NCBI GenBank assembly: GCA_945874825.1
Contig: CAMCIK010000001.1
Location: forward strand, 1-64,000
Direction: 5' to 3'
Source of the DNA: Phenylobacterium deserti
Lineage (GTDB): Bacteria > Pseudomonadota > Alphaproteobacteria > Caulobacterales > Caulobacteraceae
Length of the DNA stretch: 64,000 nucleotides
Positions 1-9,198 of the stretch are shown here, piece after piece (the stretch's first letter is position 1; the number at the start of each line of letters is the position of its first letter). The translations under genes were made by a program, and so were the position numbers. Below the pieces are notes generated by a model. The model ran no database searches, was not told the origin of the DNA, and saw only the letters and a list, made by a program, of their open reading frames with translations.

Positions 1-433
1 AGGGTGTCCGGGGGCCTTGCTCCTTCGGCGAGCGGCGGGACGGACCCGTCGCTGCTTTCCAGCGTTCCTTCGCCTCCGCGGTCCTTTTGCCTGAGCGTTT
101 CCGGGGCGGTTGCGCCTTCGGCTCCGGGTCGGACCCGGTCTCTCCCGCGAGAGTCGTCGGTACGGTGTGCGATGCCCCCCATGGAGTCAATGAGTCGGGG
201 CCCGGGATCGGGATTGTCCACAGGTTGAGGCCGCTTCCGCGTCGAAGATCTCAATCCCACCCCAGATTCCATCTGCCCAGGACCGCGACCCATCTTGGAC
301 CGCACAGGTCAGCAGAAGGTCCACCCAGCTTGGGCGGTGGCGAGCGATTAGCTTTGAGGAACAGGGTCCAAGCGTGACCTGGCTCGGTCAACCCGACAGC
401 GCCCATCCCCCCTATCAGCGGCGGTTAGTCGGA
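1..433. other. Left-edge stretch with no recognisable gene
   Basis: About 430 bases of very GC-rich DNA with no reading frame that looks like protein. The short open frames here give low-complexity Pro/Ser/Arg/Gly peptides without domains. Two stretches near 5-50 and 105-150 resemble each other (a CCTTCGGC core followed by GGACCCG), which suggests a degenerate local repeat. A single DnaA-box-like nonamer, TTGTCCACA, lies at 214-222. The stretch lies downstream of the tauE-like gene, which ends at 434 on the minus strand. Confidence 0.5.
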
Positions 434-1285
434 TCAGGAGATCGAGCACCAGATGACATAGGCCGCGGTGGCCGGGACCATGGATGCAAACAGCCGCCGG
501 CCCAACAGCGTGTGGCTGGACAGTGCCCGAGCGACGGGCCTGGCCGCCAGCGCACCAACGCCTCCCCCGGCCACCAGCGCTGCGAAGACCGGCCAGTCCA
601 CAAGACCGGAGGCGGCGTAGCTTGTGCTCGTTGCGGCACCGAAGAGGACGACTGAAACCAGCGAAGACGCTGCAGCGTGCGCCAGGGTTATGCCTGTTGC
701 GGCCATTAAACCGGGCACGATGAGAAACCCGCCGCCGATCCCGAAGAAGCCTGCAGCAAGACCCACCAGAAGCCCGACAGGCGCGAGCTTGAGGGTGAGC
801 GCGCGACTGAGCCGCACGTCGGGGTCGCCTTGACCGCGTTGGGGGAGCAGCATCGATATCGCCACTGCCGCCATGGCGACACCGAACCATGCGAGCAGAA
901 CCTGCCCATTCACCATTTTTGCGAACTGCGCGCCGACCAGCGATCCCGCCAGGCCAGCGCCGCCGAACACCATGGCGCAAGGCCATTTCACCGTCCCAGC
1001 CCGAGCCTGAGTGGCGAGCCCGATCAGGGCGTTCACGGCCACTGCCGCCGCCGTCGTCCCGATGGCGACGTGGGGATCCCGTATACCGACAAGGTAGATC
1101 AGCAGAGGGGTGGCCAGCACCGATCCGCCGCCGCCAAACACCGCGAGCAGCAGCCCGATCAGAGCCCCGCCGACCGCTGCGGCGCCGTAGCTGGCGAGGG
1201 GTAAGCCATGGGCCCTATGCCCTGACCGGCCGGTTCCAGGGCGCGGCCTGCAGGAGGCGAGCCATTCCGCAGAAGCCGGTGGCAC
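434..1285 (-). CDS. TauE/SafE family sulfite/sulfur-anion exporter (start disrupted or unusual)
   Basis: Polytopic membrane protein of the TauE/SafE family, probably exporting sulfite or another sulfur oxyanion made by the neighbouring persulfide dioxygenase and rhodanese. Two homologous halves are visible, each with a glycine-rich loop (FGGGGS in the first helix, FGIGGG about 150 residues later), as usual for the family. The start is a problem. The natural site, ATG at 1209 just after the DUF2892 stop (1215-1217), is in the wrong frame and terminates after 16 codons. The frame encoding the first helix has no ATG, GTG or TTG there. In-frame GTG codons at 1306 and 1285 would add a non-membrane N-terminal tail and overlap the preceding gene. 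One missing base near 1209 would restore a normal start. I show the GTG at 1285 as a placeholder; the stop is secure. Confidence 0.8.
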   Translation of the reverse strand: MPPASAEWLASCRPRPGTGRSGHRAHGLPLASYGAAAVGGALIGLLLAVFGGGGSVLATPLLIYLVGIRDPHVAIGTTAAAVAVNALIGLATQARAGTVKWPCAMVFGGAGLAGSLVGAQFAKMVNGQVLLAWFGVAMAAVAISMLLPQRGQGDPDVRLSRALTLKLAPVGLLVGLAAGFFGIGGGFLIVPGLMAATGITLAHAAASSLVSVVLFGAATSTSYAASGLVDWPVFAALVAGGGVGALAARPVARALSSHTLLGRRLFASMVPATAAYVIWCSIS

Positions 1286-1406
1286 CCGCGAAGGTGAGGC
1301 CCGCACCCACAAAGGCCGAGAGACCGAAGAAGGCGGGATGCACGATGAACCCAAGTAGCACACCGGTCAGGACCAGCATGCCCGCGGCAATCTGCACCTG
1401 GCGCAT
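1215..1406 (-). CDS. DUF2892 / YgaP-type inner-membrane protein
   Basis: 63-residue protein with two hydrophobic segments, matching the small YgaP transmembrane family (DUF2892), which usually accompanies or is fused to rhodanese domains. It begins three bases after the rhodanese stop and ends just before the TauE/SafE region, so it is the third gene of the minus-strand sulfur operon. In E. coli YgaP this membrane module is fused to a rhodanese and the protein is linked to sulfide/thiocyanate handling; here the two parts are separate genes. Its exact function is unknown. Confidence 0.85.
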   Translation of the reverse strand: MRQVQIAAGMLVLTGVLLGFIVHPAFFGLSAFVGAGLTFAGATGFCGMARLLQAAPWNRPVRA

Positions 1407-1409
1407 AAT

Positions 1410-1748
1410 CTACAGCGGTGCCTGACGGTCTTCCTTCACGGGCAACCCTGCAAGCGCCCACGCATCGAGGCCGCCTTGCAAGACGAAGGCCTCGCCTTCG
1501 ACGGCCGTAGCCAACCGGCCGCAGTTGGCCTCGGTCCGCATTCCCGACCGGCAGGTGAAGACGACGTCCTTGGCAGGTTCGATCTTCAGATGCGCGGCTT
1601 CGAAGGTCGACAATGGGCGGGACAGGGCACCGGGAACATGCCGGCGGGCGAATTCGTCGGCTTCACGGACATCGATAAGCACGGCGTGGCCTGTCCTGAG
1701 GCGCTGGGCGACCTCAATGGCGGGCAGGGACTTCAACTTAGCGGTCAT
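1410..1748 (-). CDS. Single-domain rhodanese (sulfurtransferase)
   Basis: 112-residue rhodanese domain that transfers sulfane sulfur through a cysteine persulfide. The active-site loop is visible at residues 66-71 (CRSGMR), with Cys66 as the nucleophile, and the early VLIDVREADEF strand-loop is typical. Its start overlaps the end of the upstream bigR-like gene by 11 bases, showing translational coupling. With the divergent persulfide dioxygenase it would move sulfane sulfur between low-molecular-weight thiols and sulfite or thiosulfate. No signal peptide is visible, so it should be cytoplasmic. Confidence 0.92.
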   Translation of the reverse strand: MTAKLKSLPAIEVAQRLRTGHAVLIDVREADEFARRHVPGALSRPLSTFEAAHLKIEPAKDVVFTCRSGMRTEANCGRLATAVEGEAFVLQGGLDAWALAGLPVKEDRQAPL

Positions 1749-2073
1749 GGCTTTGGGACCCAGGAGGACAAAAGATCTCAGCTAGCGTCGACACCACCTT
1801 CAAGGCTGCCAGATCGGCGATCCGATACCAGACGACCTGGGACTCACGGCGGGTGGCCACGACCCCCTCTTCTCTGAGCACCGCGAGGTGCTGCGACAGC
1901 GCCGACTGCGAAAGACCGACCAGGGGCAAGAGCTGGCCCACTGACCGTTCGCCCTCGGTGAGCTGGCAAAGGATCATCAGCCGACGCTCGTTCGCGAGGG
2001 CGCGAAGCAGCTTCGCGGCCACCCCGGCATTGGCTTCGAACTGGGTGATGTCGAGTTTGGAGAGATCGAGCAT
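1738..2073 (-). CDS. bigR: ArsR-family repressor of the BigR/SqrR type
   Basis: 111-residue winged-helix ArsR/SmtB regulator. The recognition helix region reads SQSALSQHLAVLREEG (about 55-70). Two cysteines, Cys36 in LMILCQL and Cys102 in EIFCPP, sit where BigR and SqrR carry their dithiol sensor pair. In those proteins the pair is oxidised by persulfides to a di- or tetrasulfide, which releases DNA. Metal-binding ArsR motifs such as ELCVCDL are absent. It is the first gene of a minus-strand operon with rhodanese, DUF2892 and TauE/SafE, and is divergent from a Blh-type dioxygenase. This is the known bigR-blh arrangement. It very probably represses both units from the AT-rich 2074-2129 interval. 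Confidence 0.85.
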   Translation of the reverse strand: MLDLSKLDITQFEANAGVAAKLLRALANERRLMILCQLTEGERSVGQLLPLVGLSQSALSQHLAVLREEGVVATRRESQVVWYRIADLAALKVVSTLAEIFCPPGSQSHDR

Positions 2074-2129
2074 GACGGATATATATTATACTATTCTAAT
2101 TTAGCAAGTCCTGATATACGGGGCGTGAA
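2074..2129. promoter_or_regulatory. AT-rich divergent promoter/operator for the sulfur module
   Basis: A sharply AT-rich patch in otherwise GC-rich DNA lies between the divergent bigR and blh genes. It contains an imperfect palindrome, ATTATACTATTCTAAT, at 2085-2100 (12 of 16 bases agree with the reverse complement). This is a plausible BigR-type operator, since those operators are AT-rich palindromes. -10-like hexamers face both ways: TATAAT on the minus strand (2090-2085) and TATACT on the plus strand (2087-2092). They overlap the palindrome, so a bound repressor would block both promoters. I found no convincing -35 hexamers. Confidence 0.55.
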
Positions 2130-2141
2130 ATGGAGCGCCCT

Positions 2142-3017
2142 ATGCAGCCCGACGTGCAAGTCTTCTTCGACCGCGCCACCTCCACCGCCAGCTATCTGGT
2201 CAGCGACCCCGCCACCAAGGTGTCGGCCATCATCGATCCGGTGCTGGACTTCGAGCCCAAGGCGGCGCGCCTATCCACCGCCTCAGCCGACCTGATCCTG
2301 GCGGCGGTGGCGGACCGTGGGCTCGACTTGAAGTATGTGCTGGAGACCCACGCACACGCCGACCACCTGTCGGCCGCAGACTATATCCGCAGGCGCACGG
2401 GCGCGGAGATCGCCATCGGTGCCCACATCGTCGAGGTGCAGAAGACATTCATCCCGGTCTTTGAGGCGGACGAGGTCGCGGATGACGGGGGGGTATTCGA
2501 TCACCTGCTGAATGAGGGCGACGAGTTGCCACTCGGGGACATGACGATCGGCGTTATTCATACCCCTGGGCACACCCCAGCCGACCTCACCTATCTGATC
2601 GGTGACACGGCTTTCGTCGGCGATACCCTGTTCATGCCCGACTACGGCACGGCGCGGGCCGACTTCCCCGGCGGCGATGCCCGCATTCTGTATCGTTCGA
2701 TCCAGAAGGTACTGGCCCTGCCTCCGCAGACGCGGCTCTTTGTGGGCCACGACTATCTTCCAGCCGGCCGCGACACCTTCAGCTGGGAGACCACGGTCGC
2801 CGAGCAGCAGGAGCGGAACATCCACGTGCGCGAAGGCGTCAGCGAAGACGACTTCGTCGCCATGCGCGAAGCTCGCGACGCGACGCTGGCGGCACCCACC
2901 CTCATCCTGCCGTCCCTGCAGGTAAACATCCGTGGCGGCGCCATGCCGGACGCATCGCAGTCCGGCCGGGTGTTCCTGAAGATCCCGATCACCCACGGCG
3001 ACAAGCCAGAATCCTGA
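2142..3017 (+). CDS. blh: Persulfide dioxygenase, Blh/ETHE1-like metallo-beta-lactamase fold
   Basis: Non-heme iron enzyme expected to oxidise glutathione persulfide to sulfite. The metal motif THAHADH is at residues 69-75, followed by HTPGHTPADLTYL and GHDYLP with the remaining ligands, as in ETHE1 and Blh. I chose ATG 2142 (291 residues) over ATG 2130 because GGAG at 2132-2135 is a good ribosome-binding site six bases upstream of 2142, whereas 2130 has none. It is divergent from the bigR operon, which carries the rhodanese and sulfite exporter that would use its substrate and product. A DUF302 gene follows after 14 bases. Cytoplasmic; no signal peptide seen. Confidence 0.9.
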   Translation: MQPDVQVFFDRATSTASYLVSDPATKVSAIIDPVLDFEPKAARLSTASADLILAAVADRGLDLKYVLETHAHADHLSAADYIRRRTGAEIAIGAHIVEVQKTFIPVFEADEVADDGGVFDHLLNEGDELPLGDMTIGVIHTPGHTPADLTYLIGDTAFVGDTLFMPDYGTARADFPGGDARILYRSIQKVLALPPQTRLFVGHDYLPAGRDTFSWETTVAEQQERNIHVREGVSEDDFVAMREARDATLAAPTLILPSLQVNIRGGAMPDASQSGRVFLKIPITHGDKPES

Positions 3018-3031
3018 AGGAGCACCTTCCA

Positions 3032-3424
3032 ATGACCTACTACTACGCAAAGACCTTCGCCCGTTCGTTTGATGAGGTCATGGCGGCGACGAGACAAGCG
3101 CTCGGAGAGGAGGGCTTCGGCGTCATCACGGAGATCGACCTGCGGCAGACCATTAAGGCGAAGATCGGAGAGGATCTCCGGCCCTACACGATCCTGGGTG
3201 CCTGCAATCCCCGGATGGCGTTCGAGGCTCTCCAGCTCGAGGACAAGGTCGGGATCATGCTTCCCTGCAATGTCATCGTGCAGGATGCGGGCGGTGGGCG
3301 CACCGAGGTCGCGGCGGTGGATCCGGTGGCATCCATGGCGTCAATCGCCAACCCCGCCCTGATGGAGAAGGCCTCGATCATTGGTGCAAGTCTCAGGGCC
3401 GCAATTGACCGCATTCACGACTGA
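3032..3424 (+). CDS. DUF302 domain protein
   Basis: 130-residue protein covering one DUF302 domain. It begins 14 bases after blh with a strong AAGGAG-type ribosome-binding site, so it is co-transcribed. DUF302 proteins are often encoded beside sulfur-oxidation or rhodanese genes but their biochemical role is unknown. Two cysteines are visible, Cys58 (LGACNPR) and Cys79 (MLPCNVI), both in conserved-looking core positions. A role in sulfane-sulfur handling is inference from context only. No signal peptide. Confidence 0.85.
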   Translation: MTYYYAKTFARSFDEVMAATRQALGEEGFGVITEIDLRQTIKAKIGEDLRPYTILGACNPRMAFEALQLEDKVGIMLPCNVIVQDAGGGRTEVAAVDPVASMASIANPALMEKASIIGASLRAAIDRIHD

Positions 3425-3588
3425 GCGGTGAAGCAGCGCAACCCAACCCGGGTCTGGGCTTGCCTCGGGTGACGTTGCATCCAGAAACCCGCCGCAGCGG
3501 TCTTCTCGAGAGTTATTGACTTCGGGTCGCCGTACCAAATTACCACGGTGCGGAGGTCTGGAGAGTGTCCGGCCGTGAGGCGCGCCCT

Positions 3589-5388
3589 CTACATCCGCTC
3601 GGGTGCGGACAGGCCCAGGAGGTCGAGGCAGAGCTCCAGCTGGCCCAGGACCATCCCCGCCAGGGACAGGCGCGAGGCGCGCACCTCTCCCTCGGCCGGC
3701 AGGATGGGGCAGGCGGCATAGAAGCGCGAGAAGGCCTGGGCCAGGCGGTAGGCGTGGTCGGCGACCAGGTTCGGCGCCCGGCGGTCGTAGGCCTCGGCCA
3801 GGGCGTCGTCGAAGGCGTCGAGCAGCAGGGCCAGTTCGCGCTCCGCCGGGTCCTCGATGCGGATGGGGCCGGCCTCCAGCCCCTGCTCGGCCGCCCGGCG
3901 TAGCACAGACTTGATGCGCACGGCCTGGTAGAGGAGGTAGGGACCGGTCTTGCCCTCGAAGCTGGTGAAGCGGTCGAGGTCGAAGACATAGGAAGTGCCG
4001 CGGAAGTTGGAGAGATCGGCGAACTTCAGGGCGGCCACCGCCACCTGGTGCGCCGTCGCCTCGAAGGCCTCGGGAGCCAGCTCCGCGCCCAGTCCCGCCT
4101 CGCGCAGGCGCTCGCGCGCCCGGTCGCGGGTCATCTCGATCAGGTCGTTCAGCTTCAGAACCCCGCCCTCGCGGGTCTTGAAGGGCTTGCCGTCGGTCCC
4201 GTTCATGGTGCCGAAGCCGATATGCTCAAGCTGGCCCTCGGCGGCGTAGCCAGCCAGGACGGCGGCGCGGAAGACCACTTCGAAATGGTCGGCCTGCCGC
4301 TGATCAACGACGTAGAGCACCTGTTCGGGATCGAAGGTCCGACGGCGGTCCAGGATGGTGGCGAGGTCGGTCGTCCCGTACATGGCCGAGCCCTCGGAGG
4401 ACACGACCAGCAGGGGCGGCAGGTCGCGCTTGTCGCCCTGGTAGCCTACGCGGACGATCCGCGCGCCCTGGTCGTCCTCCAGCAGGCCGCGGGCCTCAAG
4501 GTCGGCGACCATCTCCGGGATCAGGGGATCGGCGTCGCTCTCGCCCTTCCAGAGGTCGAAGTCCACACCCAGGGCGTGGAAGTCCCGGGCCAGGGCGACC
4601 TGGGTCACCCGGGCGAAGTGTCGCCACAGCAGGAGGCATCCCGGCCGCCGGGATTGAAGGGCGGCGGTCAGGCGGCGGGCGCGGTTGCGATAGGCCTCGT
4701 CGCTCTTCCCCAGGGCTGCGGCCTCCGGATACATCCGGTCGAGGTCAGCCAGGCTGATGCGCTGGGAGAGCCCCTCGAAGGCGGCGGCTTCGGCCTCGGG
4801 CGACGGCTCGACCCCGGCAGTGTTCAGGTCCTCCACCAAGGCCTGGATCCAGGGATCGGCGTCCATGGCCGCGCCAATCAGCAGGCCCATCTGGTAGCCC
4901 CAGTCGCCGAAGTGGGCGTCGCCTACGGTCGTATCGCCCCGGAACCGGTGGATACGCTTCAGGGACTCCCCGATGATGGACGAGCGCAGGTGACCCACGT
5001 GCATGGGCTTGGCCACGTTGGGACCGCCATAGTCGATGAGGATGCGTCGCGGCGTTGCGACACGCCCGGCGCCCAGCCGGGGGTCGGCGGCGATCTCGTC
5101 GGCGCGGGCGGACAGGGCGGCGTCGGAAAGGCGCAGGTTGATGAAGCCGGGACCGGCGATCTCCACGGAGGCGAACTCCGGGGCGGCGCCGAGGACCTCG
5201 ACGACCGCAGCAGCAATCTCGCGGGGATTGCGACCCACCCGCTTGGCCGCCGCCAGGGCGCCGTTGCACTGGAAATCGGCCAGGTCTGGACGGTCGGAGG
5301 GTGTGGCGCGGGCCAGGTCGACGGGCAGACCAAGGGAACCGAACGCCCTGGCGAGGCGCTGGTCGATCGCGCGTCTCAGCCCGCTCAT
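3589..5388 (-). CDS. argS: Arginyl-tRNA synthetase
   Basis: 599-residue class I aminoacyl-tRNA synthetase that charges tRNA-Arg. The N-terminal Add1-type domain comes first. The catalytic [18 protein letters not shown] stretch follows, with the HIGH-type motif HVGH at 130-133. The C-terminal third is the DALR anticodon-binding domain. The KMSKS loop is replaced by a non-canonical lysine-containing sequence, as is usual in bacterial ArgRS. Its ATG overlaps the stop of the upstream exported-protein gene by four bases (ATGA), so the two are translated together. Confidence 0.97.
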   Translation of the reverse strand: MSGLRRAIDQRLARAFGSLGLPVDLARATPSDRPDLADFQCNGALAAAKRVGRNPREIAAAVVEVLGAAPEFASVEIAGPGFINLRLSDAALSARADEIAADPRLGAGRVATPRRILIDYGGPNVAKPMHVGHLRSSIIGESLKRIHRFRGDTTVGDAHFGDWGYQMGLLIGAAMDADPWIQALVEDLNTAGVEPSPEAEAAAFEGLSQRISLADLDRMYPEAAALGKSDEAYRNRARRLTAALQSRRPGCLLLWRHFARVTQVALARDFHALGVDFDLWKGESDADPLIPEMVADLEARGLLEDDQGARIVRVGYQGDKRDLPPLLVVSSEGSAMYGTTDLATILDRRRTFDPEQVLYVVDQRQADHFEVVFRAAVLAGYAAEGQLEHIGFGTMNGTDGKPFKTREGGVLKLNDLIEMTRDRARERLREAGLGAELAPEAFEATAHQVAVAALKFADLSNFRGTSYVFDLDRFTSFEGKTGPYLLYQAVRIKSVLRRAAEQGLEAGPIRIEDPAERELALLLDAFDDALAEAYDRRAPNLVADHAYRLAQAFSRFYAACPILPAEGEVRASRLSLAGMVLGQLELCLDLLGLSAPERM

Positions 5389-6074
5389 TTCTGGTCCCGG
5401 CCGCCTGCGGTTGCGGTCTGGGTGCCGGCGTCGAGGCGGAAGCGCTTCCCCTCCCGGTTGAAAGCCGCCATGGCCGGCGTGACGTCAAAACCGACCAGGA
5501 CCTCGAAATTGGAGCCGGAGGTCGTCAGGGTCGCCCGCGGGATGACGATGCCGTCGATCCGTTCCACCGCATAGAGGCGGTCCTGTCCCGGCTCGAAGCG
5601 GATCGGAAGGTCGAAATAGACCTTGTCGATCACCAGGCGGTTCCGCTGGGTGACCGCCACCCAGTAACGGTAGGTCTTCTGCGCGCCTGTCGCCTTGGGG
5701 CCCCGTCCGGCGGCGAAGAGGACGTCTATGGCCAGGGTGATAGGCTCTTCGTCCTTGTAGGCGCAGCCCGCAGAGATCCGCTGGATCTCGCCGGTCCACG
5801 CCACCTCGGCGGAGGCTTCCTTGCCACCTGTGAACTCGATGTAGCGGCCGGCGTCGTAGAGGACCTTCACGAAGGGGCAGGGGCCGGCGTTCCGCAGTTC
5901 CGGGAGCCGCGCCTGATTGTCGCCGAACTCGGCATCGCGCTTGCGCTTGCGGGCCGCATCCTCAGCCTGGTCATCACCCGACGGCGGACGGGATTGAGCC
6001 ATGGCGTCGGTTGCTGGCACAGCAACGGCGCAGGCCAGGAGCAGGGCGGCGATCAGGGAGCTGGGGCGCATCAT
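5385..6074 (-). CDS. Exported protein of unknown function
   Basis: 229-residue protein with a clear Sec-type signal peptide (hydrophobic run [13 protein letters not shown], then a probable AMA-Q cleavage site near residue 26). The mature part begins with a charged low-complexity stretch rich in Lys/Arg/Glu. A compact beta-rich domain follows, with two cysteines (AGPCPFVKV and SAGCAYKDE) that could form a disulfide. I recognise it only as a family found upstream of argS in Caulobacter-like genomes. It overlaps argS by four bases. Expected to be periplasmic; no function assigned. Confidence 0.8.
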   Translation of the reverse strand: MMRPSSLIAALLLACAVAVPATDAMAQSRPPSGDDQAEDAARKRKRDAEFGDNQARLPELRNAGPCPFVKVLYDAGRYIEFTGGKEASAEVAWTGEIQRISAGCAYKDEEPITLAIDVLFAAGRGPKATGAQKTYRYWVAVTQRNRLVIDKVYFDLPIRFEPGQDRLYAVERIDGIVIPRATLTTSGSNFEVLVGFDVTPAMAAFNREGKRFRLDAGTQTATAGGRDQK

Positions 6075-6174
6075 GTCGTCCGGCGAAACTCCGCGCGGGA
6101 GGCGCGGCGAGGCCCCCTGATACTGAACAAAGATTACGGCTGCAACGCGGCCGGTGAGACCCTAGATAGAAGGC

Positions 6175-7134
6175 ATGAGCGCAGAACCCGCCGCACCGCC
6201 CGCCCTGATCGTCCGACTGGCTGCCCCGAGAGGCTTTTGCGCCGGCGTGGACCGGGCCATCCAGGTGGTCGAGGCGACCCTCGAGCGCTTCGGCGCCCCC
6301 GTCTTTGTCCGGCACGAGATCGTCCACAACCGGCACGTGGTCTCCCGGCTCCGGGACCTGGGCGCGGTCTTCGTCGAGACCCTGGAGGAATGCCCGGATG
6401 ACCGGCCCGTAGTCTTCTCCGCCCACGGAAGCCCCCGGTCCGTCGCCGAGGCCGCGCAGGCCCGGGGAATGACCTATCTGGACGCCACCTGTCCCCTCGT
6501 CTCCAAGGTTCATGTGGAGGCGACCCGGCACCACGCCGCCGGCCGCCAGGTCCTTCTCATCGGGCACGCCGGTCATCCGGAGGTTGTCGGCACCATGGGC
6601 CAGCTGCCCGAGGGGGCGGTCGTGCTGATCGAGACCCTGGAACAGGCCCGGGACTTCATCCCCAGGGGCCCTGACGCCCTCGCCTACGTCACCCAGACGA
6701 CACTGTCGGTGGACGACACCGCTGAGATCGTCGAGATGCTCCGGTCCCGCTTCCCGGCAATCGGCACGCCCCATCGGGACGACATCTGCTATGCCACCAC
6801 AAACCGGCAGGACGCGGTGAAATCGCTCGCCGGCGCCTGTGATGTGCTGCTGGTGATCGGCTCCGCCAATTCCTCCAACTCCGTGCGGCTTGTCGAGGTG
6901 GGGTTGCGAGCCGGGGCCCCGAAGGCCTTCCTGATCGACGACGCGGGCGACCTGGACCTGGCCTGGCTGGAAGGCGCCGCCACTGTTGCCGTCACCGCAG
7001 GGGCCTCGGCACCCGAGGACCTTGTCCAGGGCGTCATCTCGAGGATCTCCGACGCCTTCGCTGTGACGGTAGAAGAGGTCGGCGCCGCGCGCGAGACCGT
7101 CAGCTTCAAGCTGCCCAAGGCCCTGCTGGCTTGA
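6175..7134 (+). CDS. ispH: 4-hydroxy-3-methylbut-2-enyl diphosphate reductase
   Basis: 319-residue iron-sulfur enzyme catalysing the last step of the MEP isoprenoid pathway, converting HMBPP to IPP and DMAPP. The three cluster cysteines are visible: Cys22 (RGFCAGV), Cys106 (DATCPLV) and Cys205 (DICYATT). The proton-donor glutamate lies in HPEVVGT (about 134-140), and the substrate-binding SANSSNS motif is present. It is divergent from the exported-protein/argS unit with a 100-base gap. A GAAGG sits immediately before the ATG. It is the first gene of a plus-strand run towards thrB and rnhA. Confidence 0.97.
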   Translation: MSAEPAAPPALIVRLAAPRGFCAGVDRAIQVVEATLERFGAPVFVRHEIVHNRHVVSRLRDLGAVFVETLEECPDDRPVVFSAHGSPRSVAEAAQARGMTYLDATCPLVSKVHVEATRHHAAGRQVLLIGHAGHPEVVGTMGQLPEGAVVLIETLEQARDFIPRGPDALAYVTQTTLSVDDTAEIVEMLRSRFPAIGTPHRDDICYATTNRQDAVKSLAGACDVLLVIGSANSSNSVRLVEVGLRAGAPKAFLIDDAGDLDLAWLEGAATVAVTAGASAPEDLVQGVISRISDAFAVTVEEVGAARETVSFKLPKALLA

Positions 7135-7237
7135 ACCTGTCCGGTGCTGGCCTGGGCCAGGCTTAGGCGGGATTTCGACTTCCGCCGTCTCGACGAACTG
7201 GCTTGACCCGTCGCCCGCCCTCGCTCAATCGGGGCGC

Positions 7238-8203
7238 ATGGCCGTCTACACCGACATCACCGACGAGGAGCTGGGGACGCTCCTGGCCGACTTTGACATC
7301 GGCGCGCCCCTGTCCCTCAAGGGTGTGGCGGAAGGGGTGGAGAACTCGAATTTCCTCCTTGAGACGGAGGCTGGCCGGTTCATCCTGACCATCTACGAGA
7401 AGCGGGTCCGGGCGGGTGACCTGCCCTACTTCCTCGACCTCCTGACCTGGCTTTCCCAGCATGGTTTCCCGGGTGCCGAGCCGGTCGCCGATCGCCAGGG
7501 TCGCACCCTCAAGAGCGTCCGGGGTAAGCCGGCGGCCATGGTCACCTTCCTGCCCGGGCTTTCCGTCCGCCGCCCGAACGCCGCGCACTGCCGTGAGGCC
7601 GGCGCAGGCCTTGCCTGGCTCCATATGGCGGCCTCAGGTTTCGCCCTGACCCGGGAGAACACCCTGGGACAGGCGGCCTGGCGAGCCGTCTTTGCGCCCC
7701 TGGAGGTGGCCGCCGAGGTTCTCAAGCCCGGACTCGCCAGGACGATCCGCGCCGACCTGGACGCCCTCGACGCCGCCTGGCCGGCGGATCTCCCCTCCGG
7801 AGTGATCCATGCCGACTTTTTCCCCGATAACGTCTTCTTTCGGGGCGAGGCCTTCGCCGGGGCGATCGACTTCTATTTCGCCTGCAACGACCTTTTGGCC
7901 TACGACATCGCCATCGCCCTGAACGCCTGGTGTTTCGAGGCCGACGGCAGCTTCAACGTGACCAGTGCCCGGGCCCTGGTGGCCGGATATGAGGCCCGCC
8001 GGCCCCTCAGCCCGGCGGAACGGGCGGCCCTGCCGGTGTTGGCCCGGGGGGCGGCCATGCGCTTCTTCCTCACCCGGCTGGCGGACTGGGGGTCCGTCCC
8101 GGACGGAGCCCTCGTCCAGCCCAAGTCGCCCCTGGAGTATGAGCGCAAGCTCGCCGTTCACCGGGAATCTACCGACCTCCTGCTCTTCGGCCCCGGCGCA
8201 TGA
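7238..8203 (+). CDS. thrB: Homoserine kinase (APH/choline-kinase-fold type)
   Basis: 321-residue kinase phosphorylating homoserine in threonine biosynthesis. It belongs to the aminoglycoside-phosphotransferase-like ThrB type found in alphaproteobacteria, not the GHMP type of E. coli. The start [16 protein letters not shown] and the GVENSNFLL nucleotide loop are typical. The catalytic Brenner-type motif [13 protein letters not shown] follows, with the metal-binding IDFYFACND after it. Its last four bases overlap rnhA (ATGA), an order common in this lineage. Confidence 0.95.
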   Translation: MAVYTDITDEELGTLLADFDIGAPLSLKGVAEGVENSNFLLETEAGRFILTIYEKRVRAGDLPYFLDLLTWLSQHGFPGAEPVADRQGRTLKSVRGKPAAMVTFLPGLSVRRPNAAHCREAGAGLAWLHMAASGFALTRENTLGQAAWRAVFAPLEVAAEVLKPGLARTIRADLDALDAAWPADLPSGVIHADFFPDNVFFRGEAFAGAIDFYFACNDLLAYDIAIALNAWCFEADGSFNVTSARALVAGYEARRPLSPAERAALPVLARGAAMRFFLTRLADWGSVPDGALVQPKSPLEYERKLAVHRESTDLLLFGPGA

Positions 8204-8646
8204 CGCCATACGTGGTGATCTACACGGACGGCGCATGCTCCGGGAATCCCGGTCCGGGAGGCTGGGGGGCGGTCCTCCTCTGGGGTGACCACGAACGTGA
8301 ACTCCTCGGGGGCGATCCGGCCACCACCAACAACCGCATGGAGTTGATGGCGGCGATCCGCGCCCTCGAGGCCCTGAGGCGGCCCTGCCAGGTCGAACTG
8401 CATACGGACAGCCAGTACCTGCGCACGGGGATCACCGAGTGGGTTCGGAACTGGAAGGCACGGGGCTGGAAGACCGCCGACCGCAAGCCGGTGAAGAACG
8501 AGGACCTCTGGCGGCGCCTCGATGAGGCCCGGCAAAGGCATGAGGTGCAGTGGCGGTGGGTAAAGGGACACAGCGGACACGAACTCAACGAACGCGCCGA
8601 TGCCCTGGCCCGCCGGGGATTGACCGAGGGGCCCTTCGAACCTTGA
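8200..8646 (+). CDS. rnhA: Ribonuclease HI
   Basis: 148-residue RNase HI, which cleaves the RNA strand of RNA:DNA hybrids. The catalytic carboxylates sit at the same numbers as in E. coli: Asp10 ([11 protein letters not shown]), Glu48 ([10 protein letters not shown]), Asp70 (HTDSQY) and Asp134 (NERADALA). The basic handle with several Trp/Lys residues (about 80-95) is also present. The start overlaps thrB by four bases. Confidence 0.97.
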   Translation: MTPYVVIYTDGACSGNPGPGGWGAVLLWGDHERELLGGDPATTNNRMELMAAIRALEALRRPCQVELHTDSQYLRTGITEWVRNWKARGWKTADRKPVKNEDLWRRLDEARQRHEVQWRWVKGHSGHELNERADALARRGLTEGPFEP

Positions 8647-8667
8647 CGGTTCCGGAGGACGCGGCCA

Positions 8668-8687
8668 ATAGTTGTATTTGCAACTAT
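8668..8687. promoter_or_regulatory. Inverted repeat, probable MarR autoregulatory operator
   Basis: Perfect 7-base arms ATAGTTG and CAACTAT with a six-base spacer lie directly upstream of the MarR-family start codon. The right arm almost touches the AGGAG ribosome-binding site. Its size and position are those of a MarR dimer site, so it is probably the operator of the next gene. The block is AT-rich compared with its surroundings and probably overlaps the promoter. Confidence 0.7.
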
Positions 8688-8697
8688 AGGAGCCTCC

Positions 8698-9198
8698 ATG
8701 TCGGAAGCCGCAGTCCGGACCCGCGCCTGGGATCCGCCCCACATGGAGGTCCTGTACGAGCTGGGCGCTGCCGAGCACGCCCTGAGGGCCGCGGTCGAGG
8801 CCCGACTCCCGGCCCCCATGTCCTTCAAACACTTTGAGGTCCTGAGGGATTTCCTGCGTTTCGGGGATGGGGCCGCGCCGGCGGAGATCGCCTCACGCCT
8901 CCGGATCACGAGGGGCGCGGTGACTCACATGCTCCAGCGCATGGAGGCCCTCGGGTGGATCCGGCAGGCGGGCGATGACCGCGACGGGCGTCGGAAGCAG
9001 GTCTTCATGACACCGGAGGGCGCGCAGATGGCCCGGGCGGCGACGGCGGCCCTGAGACCTGGAACAGATCGCCTCAAAACTGATTTGAATGACAACTATC
9101 TTCGGGAAGGCCTGGCCTTCCTGCGCGATCTCCGCCGGAGCCTTGAGGCCCTCAGCGCCGGCGACGGACCTGCAGGATTGCGCCACGGATCCCGATAA
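8698..9198 (+). CDS. MarR-family transcriptional regulator
   Basis: 166-residue winged-helix MarR regulator. The DNA-binding part is visible as APAEIASRLRITRGAVTHML (about 60-80), followed by the wing DDRDGRRKQVF. AGGAG precedes the ATG with normal spacing. The only nearby targets are itself, through the 8668-8687 palindrome, and possibly the convergent genes. The 3' end runs 47 bases into the oppositely oriented NfeD-like gene. The ligand is unknown. Confidence 0.9.
   Translation: MSEAAVRTRAWDPPHMEVLYELGAAEHALRAAVEARLPAPMSFKHFEVLRDFLRFGDGAAPAEIASRLRITRGAVTHMLQRMEALGWIRQAGDDRDGRRKQVFMTPEGAQMARAATAALRPGTDRLKTDLNDNYLREGLAFLRDLRRSLEALSAGDGPAGLRHGSR

Noticed and set aside
214-222. DnaA-box-like TTGTCCACA, possible origin
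   Set aside because: One isolated near-match with no AT-rich unwinding region, clustered boxes or origin-linked genes.
4048-5574. Long plus-strand open frame of about 508 codons antisense to argS
   Set aside because: High-GC DNA gives long antisense frames; its protein is low-complexity with no domain, and argS on the other strand has all catalytic motifs.
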